Positions 34,052-44,844 are shown, numbered from the stretch's first letter. The stretch: 64,000 bases of DNA from Paludibacteraceae bacterium (GCA_017547145.1 JAFYQJ010000009.1:1-64000), one strand, 5' to 3'. Notes: generated from the sequence alone by a model not told the origin. Program-made: numbers and translations.

Positions 34052-34867
34052 TTATTTTATTAATAGTTGTTTGAAAGTAACTCTTTTATATCTCGAAGGA
34101 TTAATAGGTGTCAAATCTATTGGCTTGTCAAAGGTGGCTTTTGATATTTCAAAAGTTAATTTTGCATTATTCTCTCTTGATGAAAAAGTTAAGGCAATAT
34201 TTTGAGGATATTTTATTTTTTTGAAATCTCCAAATTCACCGTAACTTATTTGTGTAGTAGATCCTTCTAGGAACATTGATAAGTCTATGTTTCTTATTTT
34301 ATAGTTAGCGTCAACTTCTATTTTGTGTAAGATTTTTCCGTCGCCCGAAGTTGAGGTTAAATTATATGTTTCGTTTGTTTTTTCTAGTAAAAAATAATCA
34401 TTGTAAGTGTATTCTTTCATTTCTCTACCGATTACAAAAAGTTTTTGTTTGAAGATGTTCTGTAATATAGAAAAGGATATCGGTATAGATGTAAATGTTG
34501 AAAAATAGTCGTAACCAGATTCGACATATTTTTTGTTTATTTTGTCGAAAACTCGAAGATAGTTTGGGTATAATTCTATTCTAAATATTTCGAAACCTAA
34601 AAGAGGTTGAAGTGAAAAAATCATAACACTATCTGTATACATTCGTAAATTGCCGTATAAATTCCATGATTGTTGATGCAAGGATAGGTTAATATCCATT
34701 TTAGAGATATTTAGTGTAGAAAAATGGGGTTCGTTGGCAATAATTTGCGAACAAAAAAACTCTGCGTCTTTTAAAACTGATGTTTGTGTTGAAACACCTT
34801 GTTTTGTTTTACAAGCTGAACAAACAAGTAGTAGTATAAGAAATATTATTTTAATCTTTGTTTTCAT
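34052..34867 (-). CDS. DUF4292 lipoprotein
   Basis: A 271-residue lipoprotein (signal to LVCSAC, Cys about 19). The body has the alternating strands of DUF4292 (MDINLSLHQQSWNLYGNLRMYTDSVMIFSLQPLLGFEIFRIELY shortened here), a LolA/LolB-like fold predicted to bind lipids. It overlaps the TPR gene by 17 bp and precedes envC by 3 bp. A role in outer-membrane lipoprotein or envelope upkeep is inferred from fold and conserved context only. Confidence 0.8.
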   Translation of the reverse strand: MKTKIKIIFLILLLVCSACKTKQGVSTQTSVLKDAEFFCSQIIANEPHFSTLNISKMDINLSLHQQSWNLYGNLRMYTDSVMIFSLQPLLGFEIFRIELYPNYLRVFDKINKKYVESGYDYFSTFTSIPISFSILQNIFKQKLFVIGREMKEYTYNDYFLLEKTNETYNLTSTSGDGKILHKIEVDANYKIRNIDLSMFLEGSTTQISYGEFGDFKKIKYPQNIALTFSSRENNAKLTFEISKATFDKPIDLTPINPSRYKRVTFKQLLIK

Positions 34868-36548
34868 TTGTATACTTATAAATTTTGTCTTTTATAATTT
34901 GTGAATTTTCCCCTAATTCTATTGCTTTTTTCCATGCCTCTAAAGCTTTTTTTGTATCACCTTTTTTTTGCAAAATATCACCATAGTGGTCATATATTTC
35001 ACTATGTTGACCATCTTCTTTTGAAATAGCTTTTTCTATATAAAATAAAGCTAGCGTATATTGCTCTCTTTTAAAGAGAATCCAAGCATAAGTGTCTAAA
35101 TAAGTCGCATTTGATGGCATTAATTTGATGGCATTGCAAATCATTTCTTCTGCTTTTTGTAAATCTTTATCTTCTAAAGATAAAAGATAAGCATAATTAT
35201 TTAGTACTGAATGGTTTGATGGGTCCTTTCTAATAGCTTCTTCAAATGCCATAAATGCTGCATCTGCATCACCCAATTCGTGAAGTAGTGATCCTTTTAT
35301 ACCATAATAAGTGGAAAAAGCAGATTCTACATGATTTGTAGCTATTGCTATGTTAATAGCGTTTAATGCTTCTTTTATTTCACCTTTATCAATTAACAAT
35401 ACAGCATTAATGTATTGAAAATAAGATTCTTTTGGATTGTACTTTATTGCTTCACAAAGAATTCTTTCTTGATTCTTTGGATTGAGAAATATTAGTTGTG
35501 TCCAAACTTCTGCTTGGTGTGGATTTGTCTCTAGCGATTTGTAAAAATGTGTTATAGCATTGCATGTGTCTTTCTTTTCAGACAGAAGGTATTCTGCATA
35601 TGTTGTTAATAAATTATCATTTTCGTTGTGCTGTTCTACCAATATTTCAAAGGCTTTATCAATTTTTTTAGAACTAGATTCTTTGTTGTATTTAAGTAGT
35701 TCTAATAAGTTAAGTTTTTGATTGACTGATATTTCTTTGTCTTTTAACGATGAATAGATTAATGAGTCTATCTTACTTGTGTCTTGTTGTAAATGATAGT
35801 TTAAGGTAAGAAAGTTTATTGCGTGTGCTGTAAATTCGTTTTTAGGTGTGTTGTTAATGGCATATAACAAAGCTTCATTTGCTTTTTTATAATTTTTATA
35901 ATAGGTGTATTCGTTTCCTAGTAATGTCCAAAAACGCGTGTCATCGGGATAATTATTAATTAACTTTTTAAGTTCAGGAATTACTTTTTTGTGATTGAGT
36001 TCGAAGAGCAAGAGTACTCGTTTATATCCTAAATCCGAATCTTTTCCAATTATTTTCTCTATTTTTTCTAATTGTTTGTATGCTTCTTTATAATTTTTGG
36101 TTTGGTAGTAAAGGTTCATTAAACGATGGATATATTCTTCGTTGTAAGGATCTTTTTCAATTAGTTCTAGTAATAATACGATAGCTTCGTCAAAGGAATT
36201 AGTTCCTTCGAAGTATAGAGACAGAAGTTCTTTGTAGTATTTGTTATTTGGATTTTTATTAAATGCAGATTTTAGGGAATAAAAAGCTTCGTTAAAGTTG
36301 TTACATTCAGAATGAATTTGAAAAAGTTCAAACAAAATATCACTATTGTCGGGGGCAACTAAAAGTGCATGATTACAAAGGTCTATAGCTTCAGCATAGT
36401 TGCCCGAGTGTCTTTGTTTGATAATTTCATAAAATAAATAAGTGATATCTTTTTGTGAACTTTGTGCGACGATTATACCCTTATCAAAGAATGAAAAGGG
36501 TATTCCTATAAGTAAAAAATACAATATAACAAAAATCTTTTTTTGCAT
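34851..36548 (-). CDS. Exported tetratricopeptide-repeat protein
   Basis: A 565-residue protein with a signal peptide (about 1-28) and TPR units throughout (for example AEAIDLCNHALLVAPDNSDILFELF, DAAFMAFEEAIRKDPSNHSVLNNYA, KKALEAWKKAIELGEN). It has at least ten units and no catalytic domain, so it is a scaffold in the periplasm. It lies 26 bp after dut and in the dut-TPR-DUF4292-envC block conserved in Bacteroidales. Partner proteins unknown. Confidence 0.82.
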   Translation of the reverse strand: MQKKIFVILYFLLIGIPFSFFDKGIIVAQSSQKDITYLFYEIIKQRHSGNYAEAIDLCNHALLVAPDNSDILFELFQIHSECNNFNEAFYSLKSAFNKNPNNKYYKELLSLYFEGTNSFDEAIVLLLELIEKDPYNEEYIHRLMNLYYQTKNYKEAYKQLEKIEKIIGKDSDLGYKRVLLLFELNHKKVIPELKKLINNYPDDTRFWTLLGNEYTYYKNYKKANEALLYAINNTPKNEFTAHAINFLTLNYHLQQDTSKIDSLIYSSLKDKEISVNQKLNLLELLKYNKESSSKKIDKAFEILVEQHNENDNLLTTYAEYLLSEKKDTCNAITHFYKSLETNPHQAEVWTQLIFLNPKNQERILCEAIKYNPKESYFQYINAVLLIDKGEIKEALNAINIAIATNHVESAFSTYYGIKGSLLHELGDADAAFMAFEEAIRKDPSNHSVLNNYAYLLSLEDKDLQKAEEMICNAIKLMPSNATYLDTYAWILFKREQYTLALFYIEKAISKEDGQHSEIYDHYGDILQKKGDTKKALEAWKKAIELGENSQIIKDKIYKYTNENKD

Positions 36549-36574
36549 TGTAATTTTAAAAATTACCTATTACT

Positions 36575-37009
36575 TTATTTTTTACCGGTATGTCCGAAAC
36601 CACCATCACCACGTTCTGTAGCAGATAGTGTTTCTACGATAGTCCATTTGGCTTGTTCGTGTTTGGCTATTACCATTTGACAAATTCGTTCTCCGTCTTC
36701 TATAATAAAATCTTCATTTGAAAGATTGATTAAGATAACTTGAATCTCGCCTCTATAGTCAGCATCTATTGTCCCCGGGGAGTTGAGTACTGTTATTCCT
36801 TTTTTGATAGCGAGTCCACTTCTTGGACGAATTTGTGCCTCGTATCCTTCTGGCAATTCAATAAATAGTCCGGTTGGAATAAGTTTTCTTTCAAGAGGTT
36901 TTAAAGTAATAGGCTCTTCGATATTAGCTCTTAAGTCAACTCCAGCGGAATATTTAGTTGCGTATTCGGGCAACGAATGTTTTGATTTATTGATAATGTT
37001 TATTTTCAT
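36575..37009 (-). CDS. dut: Deoxyuridine 5'-triphosphate nucleotidohydrolase
   Basis: Trimeric dUTPase that turns dUTP to dUMP and keeps uracil out of DNA. At 144 residues all five motifs are visible: [39 protein letters not shown] (catalytic Asp), RICQMVI and the C-terminal [13 protein letters not shown]. The frame runs further upstream to 37051, but a -7 box lies at 37040-37033 on this strand, so the ATG at 37009 is the start. First gene of its operon. Confidence 0.95.
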   Translation of the reverse strand: MKINIINKSKHSLPEYATKYSAGVDLRANIEEPITLKPLERKLIPTGLFIELPEGYEAQIRPRSGLAIKKGITVLNSPGTIDADYRGEIQVILINLSNEDFIIEDGERICQMVIAKHEQAKWTIVETLSATERGDGGFGHTGKK

Positions 37010-37032
37010 AAAAGATAGATTTTTTATATATG

Positions 37033-37040
37033 CAAATATA
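37033..37040 (-). promoter_or_regulatory. Bacteroidetes -7 box (TATATTTG, minus strand)
   Basis: TAnnTTTG match 23 bp upstream of the dut ATG. It lies within the N-terminally extended frame, so it decides the start. Confidence 0.55.
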
Positions 37041-37119
37041 GTTTTTTTCAACTATAAAGTTCTTGTTTAAATAGGGATAAATAAGACGTTTGAATTAAAA
37101 AAGTTATTGTTTGTAGGAA

Positions 37120-37159
37120 AAAATCTCAAATACCTTTTTGATGAAGTATTTGAGATTTT
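37120..37159 (-). terminator. Terminator after topA
   Basis: A perfect 14-bp stem (37120-37133 with 37146-37159) lies 21 bp past the topA stop codon. A-rich bases at 37117-37123 give a U-run on the minus-strand transcript. It separates the topA and dut transcripts. Confidence 0.75.
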
Positions 37160-37179
37160 GTTAAAATGAAATTCAATAT

Positions 37180-39486
37180 TTATTTTTTCTTGGGTGATTT
37201 TTTTGCGACCTCTTTTTCTATAATTTCTTTACACATTTCAAGTGTTAGGCTTGCAGGATCAACACTTTTAGGTATCTTAAAATTTTTCTTTTTGTGAGAA
37301 ATATAAGGTCCGTAGCGTCCGTTTAATATATAAATACCCTCTTCTTCAAAAGTCTTTATTTCTTTGTTTTGATCAGCAACTCTTTTTTCTAAAATTAATT
37401 CTGTTGCACGTTCAATGGTTATTTCTAAAGGATTTTCACTTTTGGGAATAGAGACAAATTTATTCCCGTGTTTGATATAAGGCCCAAATCTACCTACGGC
37501 AACTGTAACAATTTCATTTTCTAATGTGCCAATGTTCATAGGCAATTTAAATAAATCGAGAGCTTCTTCTAGCGTAATGTTTTCAATACTTTGACCAGTT
37601 TGTAAGGCTGCAAACATTGGTTTCTCGCTATCGGAGGCAACGCCTATTTGTGCGACTGCTCCATACCTGCCAATTTTTACAAAAACAAGTTTCCCTGATT
37701 TTGGGTCTATACCCAACTCTCTTTCGCCAACCTTTTTATCACTTTTTTGTCCAGCTTTTTCTATGTCTTCAATAAAATCTTTGTAAAAAGTATCTATACA
37801 ATTTGTCCAAAGCATTTTGCCTTCAGCAATTTCGTCAAATTCTTTTTCTACATTAGCTGTGAAATTGTAGTCCATTATTTTTGCGAAATTTAAAACGAGA
37901 AAATCGTTTACTACGCAACCAATATCGGTAGGAATTAATTTCTTTTTTTCTATACTATTCTTTGTGTTTTTTACTTCATCGCTAATATTGCTTTCTATTA
38001 AAGAAAGTAATGTGTAACTTTTTTCTTCGTTGACGATGTCTTTTTTCTCTACATAATCACGTTTTTGAATTGTAGAGATTGTTGGTGCGTATGTAGAAGG
38101 TCGTCCTATTCCCAATTCTTCCATTTTTTGAACCAAAGAAGCCTCTGTGTATCGTGGAGGTTTTTGTGAAAAACGCTCTTGTGCTGTAATAAGTTTTCTT
38201 ACAAGCTTATCGCCAGATTTTAATGGCGGAAGATTTGTGGTTTCGCTATTGTCGTTTTCTTCGTCGTTAGACTCTATATAAACATTTAAGAATCCATCAA
38301 AAATAAGAACTTCTCCGGTAGCAACAAAATATTTATCTGTATTAGATAGCGATATAGTTGCTGTTGTTTTCTCAAATTGGGCATCACTCATTTGAGAGGC
38401 AATGGTTCGTTTCCAAATAAGTTCATATAATCGTTTCTCTTGAGGTGTACCTTCTATGGTTGAATTTTCTAAAAATGTTGGTCTAATAGCTTCGTGAGCT
38501 TCTTGTGCTCCTGGCGATTTTGATTTGTATTTACGAAGTTGCAAATAATTTTCGCCAAGTTTCTCTATAATTTGTTTTTTCGCAGTATTATATGCAAGAT
38601 TAGAAAGATTAACCGAGTCTGTACGCATATAGGTTATTTTTCCTGCTTCATACAATTGTTGGGCTATACGCATTGTTTGCGAAACGGAATAGCCTAATTT
38701 TCTAGATGCTTCTTGTTGTAATGTAGAAGTCGTAAACGGAGGAGCAGGCGATCTTTTTGTGGGTTTTGTTACTACATTGTCTATAGTAAATTCGGCATTT
38801 TTACAAAGTTGAAGGAAGTCGTAAGCTTCTTCTTTAGTTTTAAATCTATTTTGTAAATCTGCTTTTACTTTAATATTGCTACCTTCTGTTTTTTCAAAAA
38901 TTGCAGAAACTTTGAACGATGTTTCTGATTGAAAATTTTGTATTTCTCTTTCTCTCTCTACAATTAATCTTACAGCAACCGATTGTACACGACCAGCAGA
39001 AAGCGATGGTTTAATTTTTTTCCAAAGAATAGGAGATGCTTTGAACCCCACAATTCTATCGAGTACCCTACGTGCTTGTTGTGCGTCAACTAAATGTAGA
39101 TTTATATCACGAGGATTTTCTATGGCGTTTAGAATCGCATCTTTTGTGATTTCGTGAAAAACAATACGTTTGGTTTTTTCTTTTGGTAGTTGCAACACTT
39201 CTGAAAGATGCCAAGCAATAGCTTCTCCTTCGCGGTCTTCATCGGATGCTAACCATACCATTGAAGCTTCTTTAGCAGATTTTTTTAGTTCTGAAACTAA
39301 CTTTTTTTTGTCGCTTGAAATAGTATAAATAGGCGAATAGTTATCCTCGATATTGATAGAGAAGTCTTTTTCTTTTAAATCCCGTATGTGTCCAAAACTT
39401 GACTTTACCGAAAAATCTTTGCCAAGAAATTTTTCAATAGTTTTTGCTTTGGCTGGAGACTCTACTATAACTAAATTTTTGTTCAT
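37180..39486 (-). CDS. topA: DNA topoisomerase I
   Basis: A 768-residue type IA topoisomerase relaxing negative supercoils. The N-terminal toprim has VIVESPAKAKTIEKFLG and SDEDREGEAIAWH with its acidic triad. The active-site Tyr286 is in ITYMRTDSVNL. The C-terminal part (about 590-760) has repeated beta-hairpins (GKLVFVKIGRYGAVAQIG, VGRFGPYIKHGNKFVSIPKS, NGRYGPYISHKKKNFKIPKS) instead of Cys4 zinc fingers, the form usual in Bacteroidetes. It follows cvpA by 11 bp and ends at a strong terminator. Confidence 0.95.
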   Translation of the reverse strand: MNKNLVIVESPAKAKTIEKFLGKDFSVKSSFGHIRDLKEKDFSINIEDNYSPIYTISSDKKKLVSELKKSAKEASMVWLASDEDREGEAIAWHLSEVLQLPKEKTKRIVFHEITKDAILNAIENPRDINLHLVDAQQARRVLDRIVGFKASPILWKKIKPSLSAGRVQSVAVRLIVEREREIQNFQSETSFKVSAIFEKTEGSNIKVKADLQNRFKTKEEAYDFLQLCKNAEFTIDNVVTKPTKRSPAPPFTTSTLQQEASRKLGYSVSQTMRIAQQLYEAGKITYMRTDSVNLSNLAYNTAKKQIIEKLGENYLQLRKYKSKSPGAQEAHEAIRPTFLENSTIEGTPQEKRLYELIWKRTIASQMSDAQFEKTTATISLSNTDKYFVATGEVLIFDGFLNVYIESNDEENDNSETTNLPPLKSGDKLVRKLITAQERFSQKPPRYTEASLVQKMEELGIGRPSTYAPTISTIQKRDYVEKKDIVNEEKSYTLLSLIESNISDEVKNTKNSIEKKKLIPTDIGCVVNDFLVLNFAKIMDYNFTANVEKEFDEIAEGKMLWTNCIDTFYKDFIEDIEKAGQKSDKKVGERELGIDPKSGKLVFVKIGRYGAVAQIGVASDSEKPMFAALQTGQSIENITLEEALDLFKLPMNIGTLENEIVTVAVGRFGPYIKHGNKFVSIPKSENPLEITIERATELILEKRVADQNKEIKTFEEEGIYILNGRYGPYISHKKKNFKIPKSVDPASLTLEMCKEIIEKEVAKKSPKKK

Positions 39487-39497
39487 TGTTTTCGTTT

Positions 39498-40013
39498 TTA
39501 TTTTGATAAATTGCGAGTAAACTCTTTGAATTTATCGAAATCGAGAAATGGTAAAACATTCCCAATTGTATTTTCTATAGGTTTGTATAAAACAGATTCG
39601 TTAATAGCTTTTTTTTCAACCAATGGAGCAAAGTTGTTAATCATGCTAAAAAAGTTTAGTATGAGGCTTAAAATTAAAAGCCACTTAAATGTACCAAATA
39701 TAGCCCCAACAATTTTGTTAATCCAACCAGCTTTAATAAGGTCGAAAATTTTACTTAATAAGTAGGCTATAAGGTGGATTCCTAATGCTCCTATAATAAA
39801 TGCAACAGCATAAGCTATTACTAGTGATATTTTTTGGGCACAATCAAACCATTCTGTGATAATAACCGATAAAGATTCAGACCAAAATCTAGCTAAATAG
39901 ATACCGATAATGATTGCTAGAAATGAACCTATTTCTTTAAAAAAACCGTGTCGCAAGCCTTGGATAAATCCAAAGGCAAGTGGAATTATAAGTATAATAT
40001 CAAGTATGTTCAT
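39498..40013 (-). CDS. CvpA-family membrane protein
   Basis: A 171-residue inner-membrane protein with about four helices (1-20, 30-50, 65-90, 105-125). ILDIILIIPLAFGFIQGLRHGFFKEIG is the family's N-terminal signature. CvpA proteins have been linked to colicin V production and envelope stress, but their biochemical role is not settled. It lies 39 bp after infB and 11 bp before topA. In many relatives cvpA is followed by suf genes, which in this genome are about 16 kb away on the other strand. Confidence 0.83.
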   Translation of the reverse strand: MNILDIILIIPLAFGFIQGLRHGFFKEIGSFLAIIIGIYLARFWSESLSVIITEWFDCAQKISLVIAYAVAFIIGALGIHLIAYLLSKIFDLIKAGWINKIVGAIFGTFKWLLILSLILNFFSMINNFAPLVEKKAINESVLYKPIENTIGNVLPFLDFDKFKEFTRNLSK

Positions 40014-40033
40014 AGTGGTAGAAAAAAGAAAAA

Positions 40034-40046
40034 AGAGTAAAACTCT
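40034..40046 (-). terminator. Weak terminator after infB
   Basis: A short stem AGAGT/ACTCT with a three-base loop lies 7 bp past the infB stop. The minus-strand transcript continues into a T-rich run. It is weak and may allow read-through to cvpA. Confidence 0.35.
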
Positions 40047-40052
40047 CTTTTC

Positions 40053-42914
40053 TTATAATGTTTTTTTAACTTTAATTTCTTCAAATGCTTCTATGATATC
40101 ACCTTCTTTTATGTCATTGTATTTGTCAATGTTCAAACCGCATTCGAAACCTGAAGAAACTTCTTTGACATCATCTTTCTCGCGTTTGAGTGATGCTAAT
40201 TCGCCTGTATAAATTACAATACCATCGCGGATAAGACGAACTTTATTAGAGCGTTTTACTTTACCATCTTTCACGATACAGCCTGCAATAGTACCGACTT
40301 TTGAAATTTTAAATGTAGCTCTAATTTCAAGTGTTGCGGTGATTTCTTCTTTGATTTCAGGAGAAAGCATGCCTTCCATAGCGTCTTTCAATTCTTCTAT
40401 TGCATCGTAAATGATAGAATATAGACGAATGTCAACTTCTTCACGTTCAGCAACTTTTCTTGCATCAACAGATGGACGTACTTGGAATCCAATAATGATT
40501 GCATTAGATGCAGCAGCAAGCATTACATCGGATTCGGAAATTTGACCAACGGCTTTGTGTATAACATTTACTTGTATTTCTTCTGTCGAAAGTTTTATTA
40601 ATGAATCAGACAAAGCTTCGATAGAACCATCAACGTCACCTTTTACAATGATATTTAATTCATGGAAGTCACCTAATGCTCTGCGTCGACCAATTTCTTC
40701 TAATGTCAAATGAGTAGATGTTCTTAAATTTTGTTCACGTTGAAGTTGTTCGCGTTTGTTTGCAATGTCGCGAGCTTCGTGTTCATCTTTGAATACATTA
40801 AAGTTATCGCCGGCTTGAGGTGCTCCGTTTAATCCTAAAATAATAGCAGGTTCAGATGGTTTAGCTTCTTTTATGCGTTGGTTACGTTCGTTGAACATTG
40901 CTTTAATACGGCCATATGATGTTCCTGCAAGAACAACGTCTCCCATTTTTAATGTTCCATTTGCAACAAGAACAGTTGCTACATAACCACGCCCTTTGTC
41001 AAGAGAAGATTCTATAATAGAACCCACTGCCTTGCGATTTGGGTTTGCTTTTAATTCCAATAAATCGGCTTCTAAAAGAACTTTTTCAAGAAGTTCTTTT
41101 ATGTTAAGACCTTGTTTTGCTGAAATTTCTTGTGATTGGTATTTCCCTCCCCAATCTTCAACTAGATAATTAAGTCCAGCAAGTGATTCTTTTACTTTAT
41201 CAGGATTAGCACCTGGTTTGTCTATTTTGTTAATTGCGAAAACAATAGGAACGCCTGCTGCAGAGGCATGGTTAATAGCTTCTATTGTTTGGGGTTTAAC
41301 ATTGTCGTCGGCAGCTACAATAATAATAGCTATGTCGGTTACTTTTGCACCACGTGCACGCATGGCTGTAAAGGCTTCGTGTCCCGGAGTGTCAAGGAAT
41401 GTAATTTGTCGACCATTTTCGAGGGTTACGTTATATGCCCCTATATGTTGAGTGATACCACCTGCTTCCCCTGCAATGACATTTGTTTTACGAATGTAGT
41501 CCAATAAAGAAGTTTTACCATGGTCAACGTGTCCCATCACAGTAACGATAGGAGGACGAGGTAATAAATCTTCTTCTGTATCAACTTCCTCTTCAATTGC
41601 ATTGACAACTTCAGCACTAACAAATTCTGTTTTAAAACCAAATTCTTCAGCAACGATATTAATTGTTTCGGCGTCAAGTCGTTGATTTATAGATACAAAC
41701 AATCCTAAACTCATGCAAGTTGAGATAATTTGTGTTACAGGAATACCCATCATCGTAGCTAATTCGTTAGCTGTAACGAATTCTGTTAGTTTTAGATTTT
41801 TTTCTTCAAGTTTTTCTAAATCTGCAAGTTCTTGTTGTTTTAATGAATTCGCTTTACGTTTGTCACGACGATATTCTGCACCTTTTATTTTTTTTGTATT
41901 ATTAGTAAGTCGAGCAAGAGTTTCTTTTACTTGTCTTTGAACATCATCTTCATCAATAACAGGTTTTACAACATGTTTGTTTTTTGAGAAGGAGTTCCCT
42001 TTTGGACGATTGTCGCGTTCTGTTGGAGTGTTGTTAAACACTACACGCTCGTACTTTTTACCTTCAATTCTTGCTCGTTTCCCTTTTTTTGAAGTTTGTT
42101 CATTGTTTTGGGCAACTGAAGCTGTAGGTTTATTTTTCTTCTCTTCTTGACGTTGTTTTTCTTTTTCTGCACGTTCAGCTTTTCGCTCTTCTTTTGTTTT
42201 CTTTGGAGGACGTGTTGATGTATTTATAGAAGATAAGTCAATTTTACCAACAACATTGATATTTTGTTTTATTGTCGGTTTTCGAATACTGAAAACTTCT
42301 TCTTTATCATCTTCTTGTTCGTTAGATTGTGACTCTGTTGTATCTTCTGTAATAGATGTTTTCTCGTTTTCGGTTGTAGTTTTTTGTTCAACTTCCGAAA
42401 CAACACGTTCCTCTTTTGTTGTAGTTGATTCTTGTAGAGTTGTGTCCTCTATTTTTGTAGTAATATCATTTTCTTTTGATGCTTCTTCCGAAACAGGCGT
42501 TTCTTCTTTTTTTGAATTATCAATTTCAACTTTTGTCTCTTCTTTGATTTGTTCAGTGTGCTTTTTCCTTTTTTTAGGAGCAAGTTGTTCTAAATCAATC
42601 TTTCCTAAAGATTTAAAAGCTGGTTTTTCTTCTATTTCAACTTTGATAAAGTCATCATCTTTTTCTTTAGATTCAATATCCTCAATTGAAACAGACACGT
42701 TTTTTTTCTCCTCTTGACGTAATTGGCTAAGACGTTCGGATTCTAATTTTAAACTAAGGTCTTTATTAAATTCACTGATAAGAAGTTGTTCCTGCTCATC
42801 TGTAATTTTTAAATTTGGGTCTGCTTCAATTGAAAACCCTTTTTTTTGTAGAAATTCTACTGCCGTAGAAAGTCCAATGTTTAGTGGTCTTATTGCTTTT
42901 CCTAATCTTGCCAT
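40053..42914 (-). CDS. infB: Translation initiation factor IF-2
   Basis: A 953-residue GTPase bringing fMet-tRNA to the 30S subunit. An N-terminal IF2_N module (about 1-50) is followed by a long charged, low-complexity Lys/Glu region (about 60-370), a second IF2_N (about 375-430) and the G domain: G1 starting at Gly461 (GHVDHGKTS), DTPGHEAF (G3) and NKIDKP (G4). Domains II-IV follow. It is the last gene of rimP-nusA-infB, 22 bp after nusA. Confidence 0.96.
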   Translation of the reverse strand: MARLGKAIRPLNIGLSTAVEFLQKKGFSIEADPNLKITDEQEQLLISEFNKDLSLKLESERLSQLRQEEKKNVSVSIEDIESKEKDDDFIKVEIEEKPAFKSLGKIDLEQLAPKKRKKHTEQIKEETKVEIDNSKKEETPVSEEASKENDITTKIEDTTLQESTTTKEERVVSEVEQKTTTENEKTSITEDTTESQSNEQEDDKEEVFSIRKPTIKQNINVVGKIDLSSINTSTRPPKKTKEERKAERAEKEKQRQEEKKNKPTASVAQNNEQTSKKGKRARIEGKKYERVVFNNTPTERDNRPKGNSFSKNKHVVKPVIDEDDVQRQVKETLARLTNNTKKIKGAEYRRDKRKANSLKQQELADLEKLEEKNLKLTEFVTANELATMMGIPVTQIISTCMSLGLFVSINQRLDAETINIVAEEFGFKTEFVSAEVVNAIEEEVDTEEDLLPRPPIVTVMGHVDHGKTSLLDYIRKTNVIAGEAGGITQHIGAYNVTLENGRQITFLDTPGHEAFTAMRARGAKVTDIAIIIVAADDNVKPQTIEAINHASAAGVPIVFAINKIDKPGANPDKVKESLAGLNYLVEDWGGKYQSQEISAKQGLNIKELLEKVLLEADLLELKANPNRKAVGSIIESSLDKGRGYVATVLVANGTLKMGDVVLAGTSYGRIKAMFNERNQRIKEAKPSEPAIILGLNGAPQAGDNFNVFKDEHEARDIANKREQLQREQNLRTSTHLTLEEIGRRRALGDFHELNIIVKGDVDGSIEALSDSLIKLSTEEIQVNVIHKAVGQISESDVMLAAASNAIIIGFQVRPSVDARKVAEREEVDIRLYSIIYDAIEELKDAMEGMLSPEIKEEITATLEIRATFKISKVGTIAGCIVKDGKVKRSNKVRLIRDGIVIYTGELASLKREKDDVKEVSSGFECGLNIDKYNDIKEGDIIEAFEEIKVKKTL

Positions 42915-42936
42915 AACGTTTTAATGTTTTTTGATA

Positions 42937-44187
42937 TTACTCTTCAAATTCAGCACGAATCACTTCTAACACGTGGTCAATAGTTTCTTCTTCTAAGTCG
43001 GTACGTTCTATAAGGTCTTCTCTTGAAATTTCAAGAACACTTTTAGCTGTATCGCAACCAATAGATTTTAAAGTATCGATAACCCAATTATCTATTTCGT
43101 CATCGAATTCTTCTAGAAGAATGTCTTCTTCATCAATTCCAACACCATCTCGGAATACGTCTACTGTATAACCTGTTAATTTTGTTGCAAGTTTAATATT
43201 TAACCCATTTTTCCCAATTGCACTTGCAATTTCATCTGGTTGTAAAAATACGTTTGCTCTTTTGTTTTCGTGATCGAGCTGAATAGATGAAATTTTTGCA
43301 GGGTTTAAAGCTCTTGAAATGAACAAACTAATATTGTTTGTAAAAGGAATTACGTCGATACTTTCGTTGCGTAATTCACGAACAATCCCGTGAATACGAG
43401 AACCTTTAATACCTACACATGCACCTACAGGGTCGATGCGGTCATCATATGATTCAACAGCAACTTTTGCACGTTCGCCAGGGATGCGAGCAATTCTTTT
43501 TATTGTAATTAAGCCGTCGTTTATTTCAGGTACTTCTAACTCTAATAAACGTTCAAGGAATACATTTGAAATTCTTGAAAGTATAATTTTAGGATTATTG
43601 TTTTTGTTTTCAACTTTTGCAACAACAGCACGAACTGTTTCGCCTTTGCGGAAAAAGTCAGTAGGTATTTGTTCCGTTTTTGGTAAAAGCATTTCGTTGC
43701 CTTGGTCGTCTAATAAAAGAATTTCTTTTTTCCAAACTTGATAAACTTCTCCAGTTACAATTTGTCCTACAAGTTCGCTATAACGTGTGTAAAGAGAATC
43801 TTTTTGAAGGTCAAGGATTTTAGATACTAATGTTTGACGCAAGGTTAAAACAGCACGTCGTCCAAAAGACAAGAAATCTACAGCGTCATCTACTTCTTCG
43901 CCTACTTCGTAGTCCTCATCAATTTTTTTTGCGTCGGATAAACTAATTTGTTTGTTTGGTTTTTTAACTTTGCCGTCTTCTACAACTTCACGAGTACGCC
44001 AAATTTCACAATCTCCCTTGTCGGGGTTGATAATGACACTGAAGTTTTCATCTGTTCCAAACATTTTTGACAAAACATTACGAAATGATTCTTCTAGAAC
44101 GCTGATCATTGTAGAGCGATCGATGTTTTTAAGCTCTTTAAATTCAGCAAAAGTATCAATCATGTTTATGATTTCTTTTTTAGCCAT
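42937..44187 (-). CDS. nusA: Transcription termination/antitermination factor NusA
   Basis: A 416-residue RNA-polymerase-binding factor. The N-terminal domain (about 1-125) has IDTFAEFKELKNIDRSTMISVLEESFRNVL; an S1 domain (about 135-200) has GQIVTGEVYQVWKKEILLLDDQGNEMLLPKTEQ; two KH domains (about 205-350) have DPVGACVGIKGSRIHGIVREL and IGKNGLNIKLATKLTGY. A short acidic C-terminal helix-hairpin region (ERTDLEEETIDHVLEVI) follows. Typical length for Bacteroidetes. It starts 1 bp after rimP. Confidence 0.95.
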   Translation of the reverse strand: MAKKEIINMIDTFAEFKELKNIDRSTMISVLEESFRNVLSKMFGTDENFSVIINPDKGDCEIWRTREVVEDGKVKKPNKQISLSDAKKIDEDYEVGEEVDDAVDFLSFGRRAVLTLRQTLVSKILDLQKDSLYTRYSELVGQIVTGEVYQVWKKEILLLDDQGNEMLLPKTEQIPTDFFRKGETVRAVVAKVENKNNNPKIILSRISNVFLERLLELEVPEINDGLITIKRIARIPGERAKVAVESYDDRIDPVGACVGIKGSRIHGIVRELRNESIDVIPFTNNISLFISRALNPAKISSIQLDHENKRANVFLQPDEIASAIGKNGLNIKLATKLTGYTVDVFRDGVGIDEEDILLEEFDDEIDNWVIDTLKSIGCDTAKSVLEISREDLIERTDLEEETIDHVLEVIRAEFEE

Positions 44188-44188
44188 G

Positions 44189-44656
44189 TTATTTAAATCT
44201 AATTAAATGTTTAATATATTTTATGTTCTCTTTTTCAAATGTTGTTTCATGTAAAATTTTTGTTTTACGCTTACATCCTTCTTGTTTTTCTAGTTTTTCG
44301 TATTGTAAACAAAAACTATCAAAAGTAGAAGATAATAAGGTCCCAATAATTTTTTCTCCTTTTTTTGTTAGAACTTCAACTTCTTTGCCAATGTTTTTTT
44401 GATATTGTTGTTCCACTTTAAAAGGAGCCGATAAACCTGCTGAACCAACTTCTAAATCAAAGTCCTCAATGTCACGATCGTAATGTTGTTCTATTTCACG
44501 ACTGAGAGCTATGCAGAAATCTATATCAACAAAATCGAAAGAATCGATTTCCACAACAATATTATTATCATTGCTTACTGTTATATCTACTAAAAAATAA
44601 GAGGTATTATTAAGCTTCTCACAAACAATTTTTTCTATGTCTTTTTTGCTTATCAT
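44189..44656 (-). CDS. rimP: Ribosome maturation factor RimP
   Basis: A 155-residue factor for 30S subunit maturation. FDFVDIDFCIALSREIEQH and DFDLEVGSAGLSAPFK match the RimP N-terminal domain; GKEVEVLTKKGEKIIGTLLSS is the C-terminal SH3-like domain. It heads the rimP-nusA-infB operon. A promoter box and a hairpin lie in the leader. Confidence 0.92.
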   Translation of the reverse strand: MISKKDIEKIVCEKLNNTSYFLVDITVSNDNNIVVEIDSFDFVDIDFCIALSREIEQHYDRDIEDFDLEVGSAGLSAPFKVEQQYQKNIGKEVEVLTKKGEKIIGTLLSSTFDSFCLQYEKLEKQEGCKRKTKILHETTFEKENIKYIKHLIRFK

Positions 44657-44717
44657 CTAATAAAAATCTAAAACAAAAGGGACTCTAAAAGTCCCCTTCA
44701 CTCATTCTTTTCGGGTG

Positions 44718-44725
44718 CAAAGATA
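44718..44725 (-). promoter_or_regulatory. Bacteroidetes -7 box (TATCTTTG) for rimP-nusA-infB
   Basis: TAnnTTTG match on the minus strand about 60 bp upstream of the rimP start. It gives a leader of about 55 nt that contains the hairpin 44679-44695. Confidence 0.55.
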
Positions 44726-44844
44726 GGATAAAAATAGAATAGATGAAAAATATTTATAATTTTTTTGAAGTGTACTTGTTGTTGTGAGGTGAAAATAAAT
44801 AAAAAACTCTTTGGTAAAAGATAGTAAAAACAAACTTATTTCAT

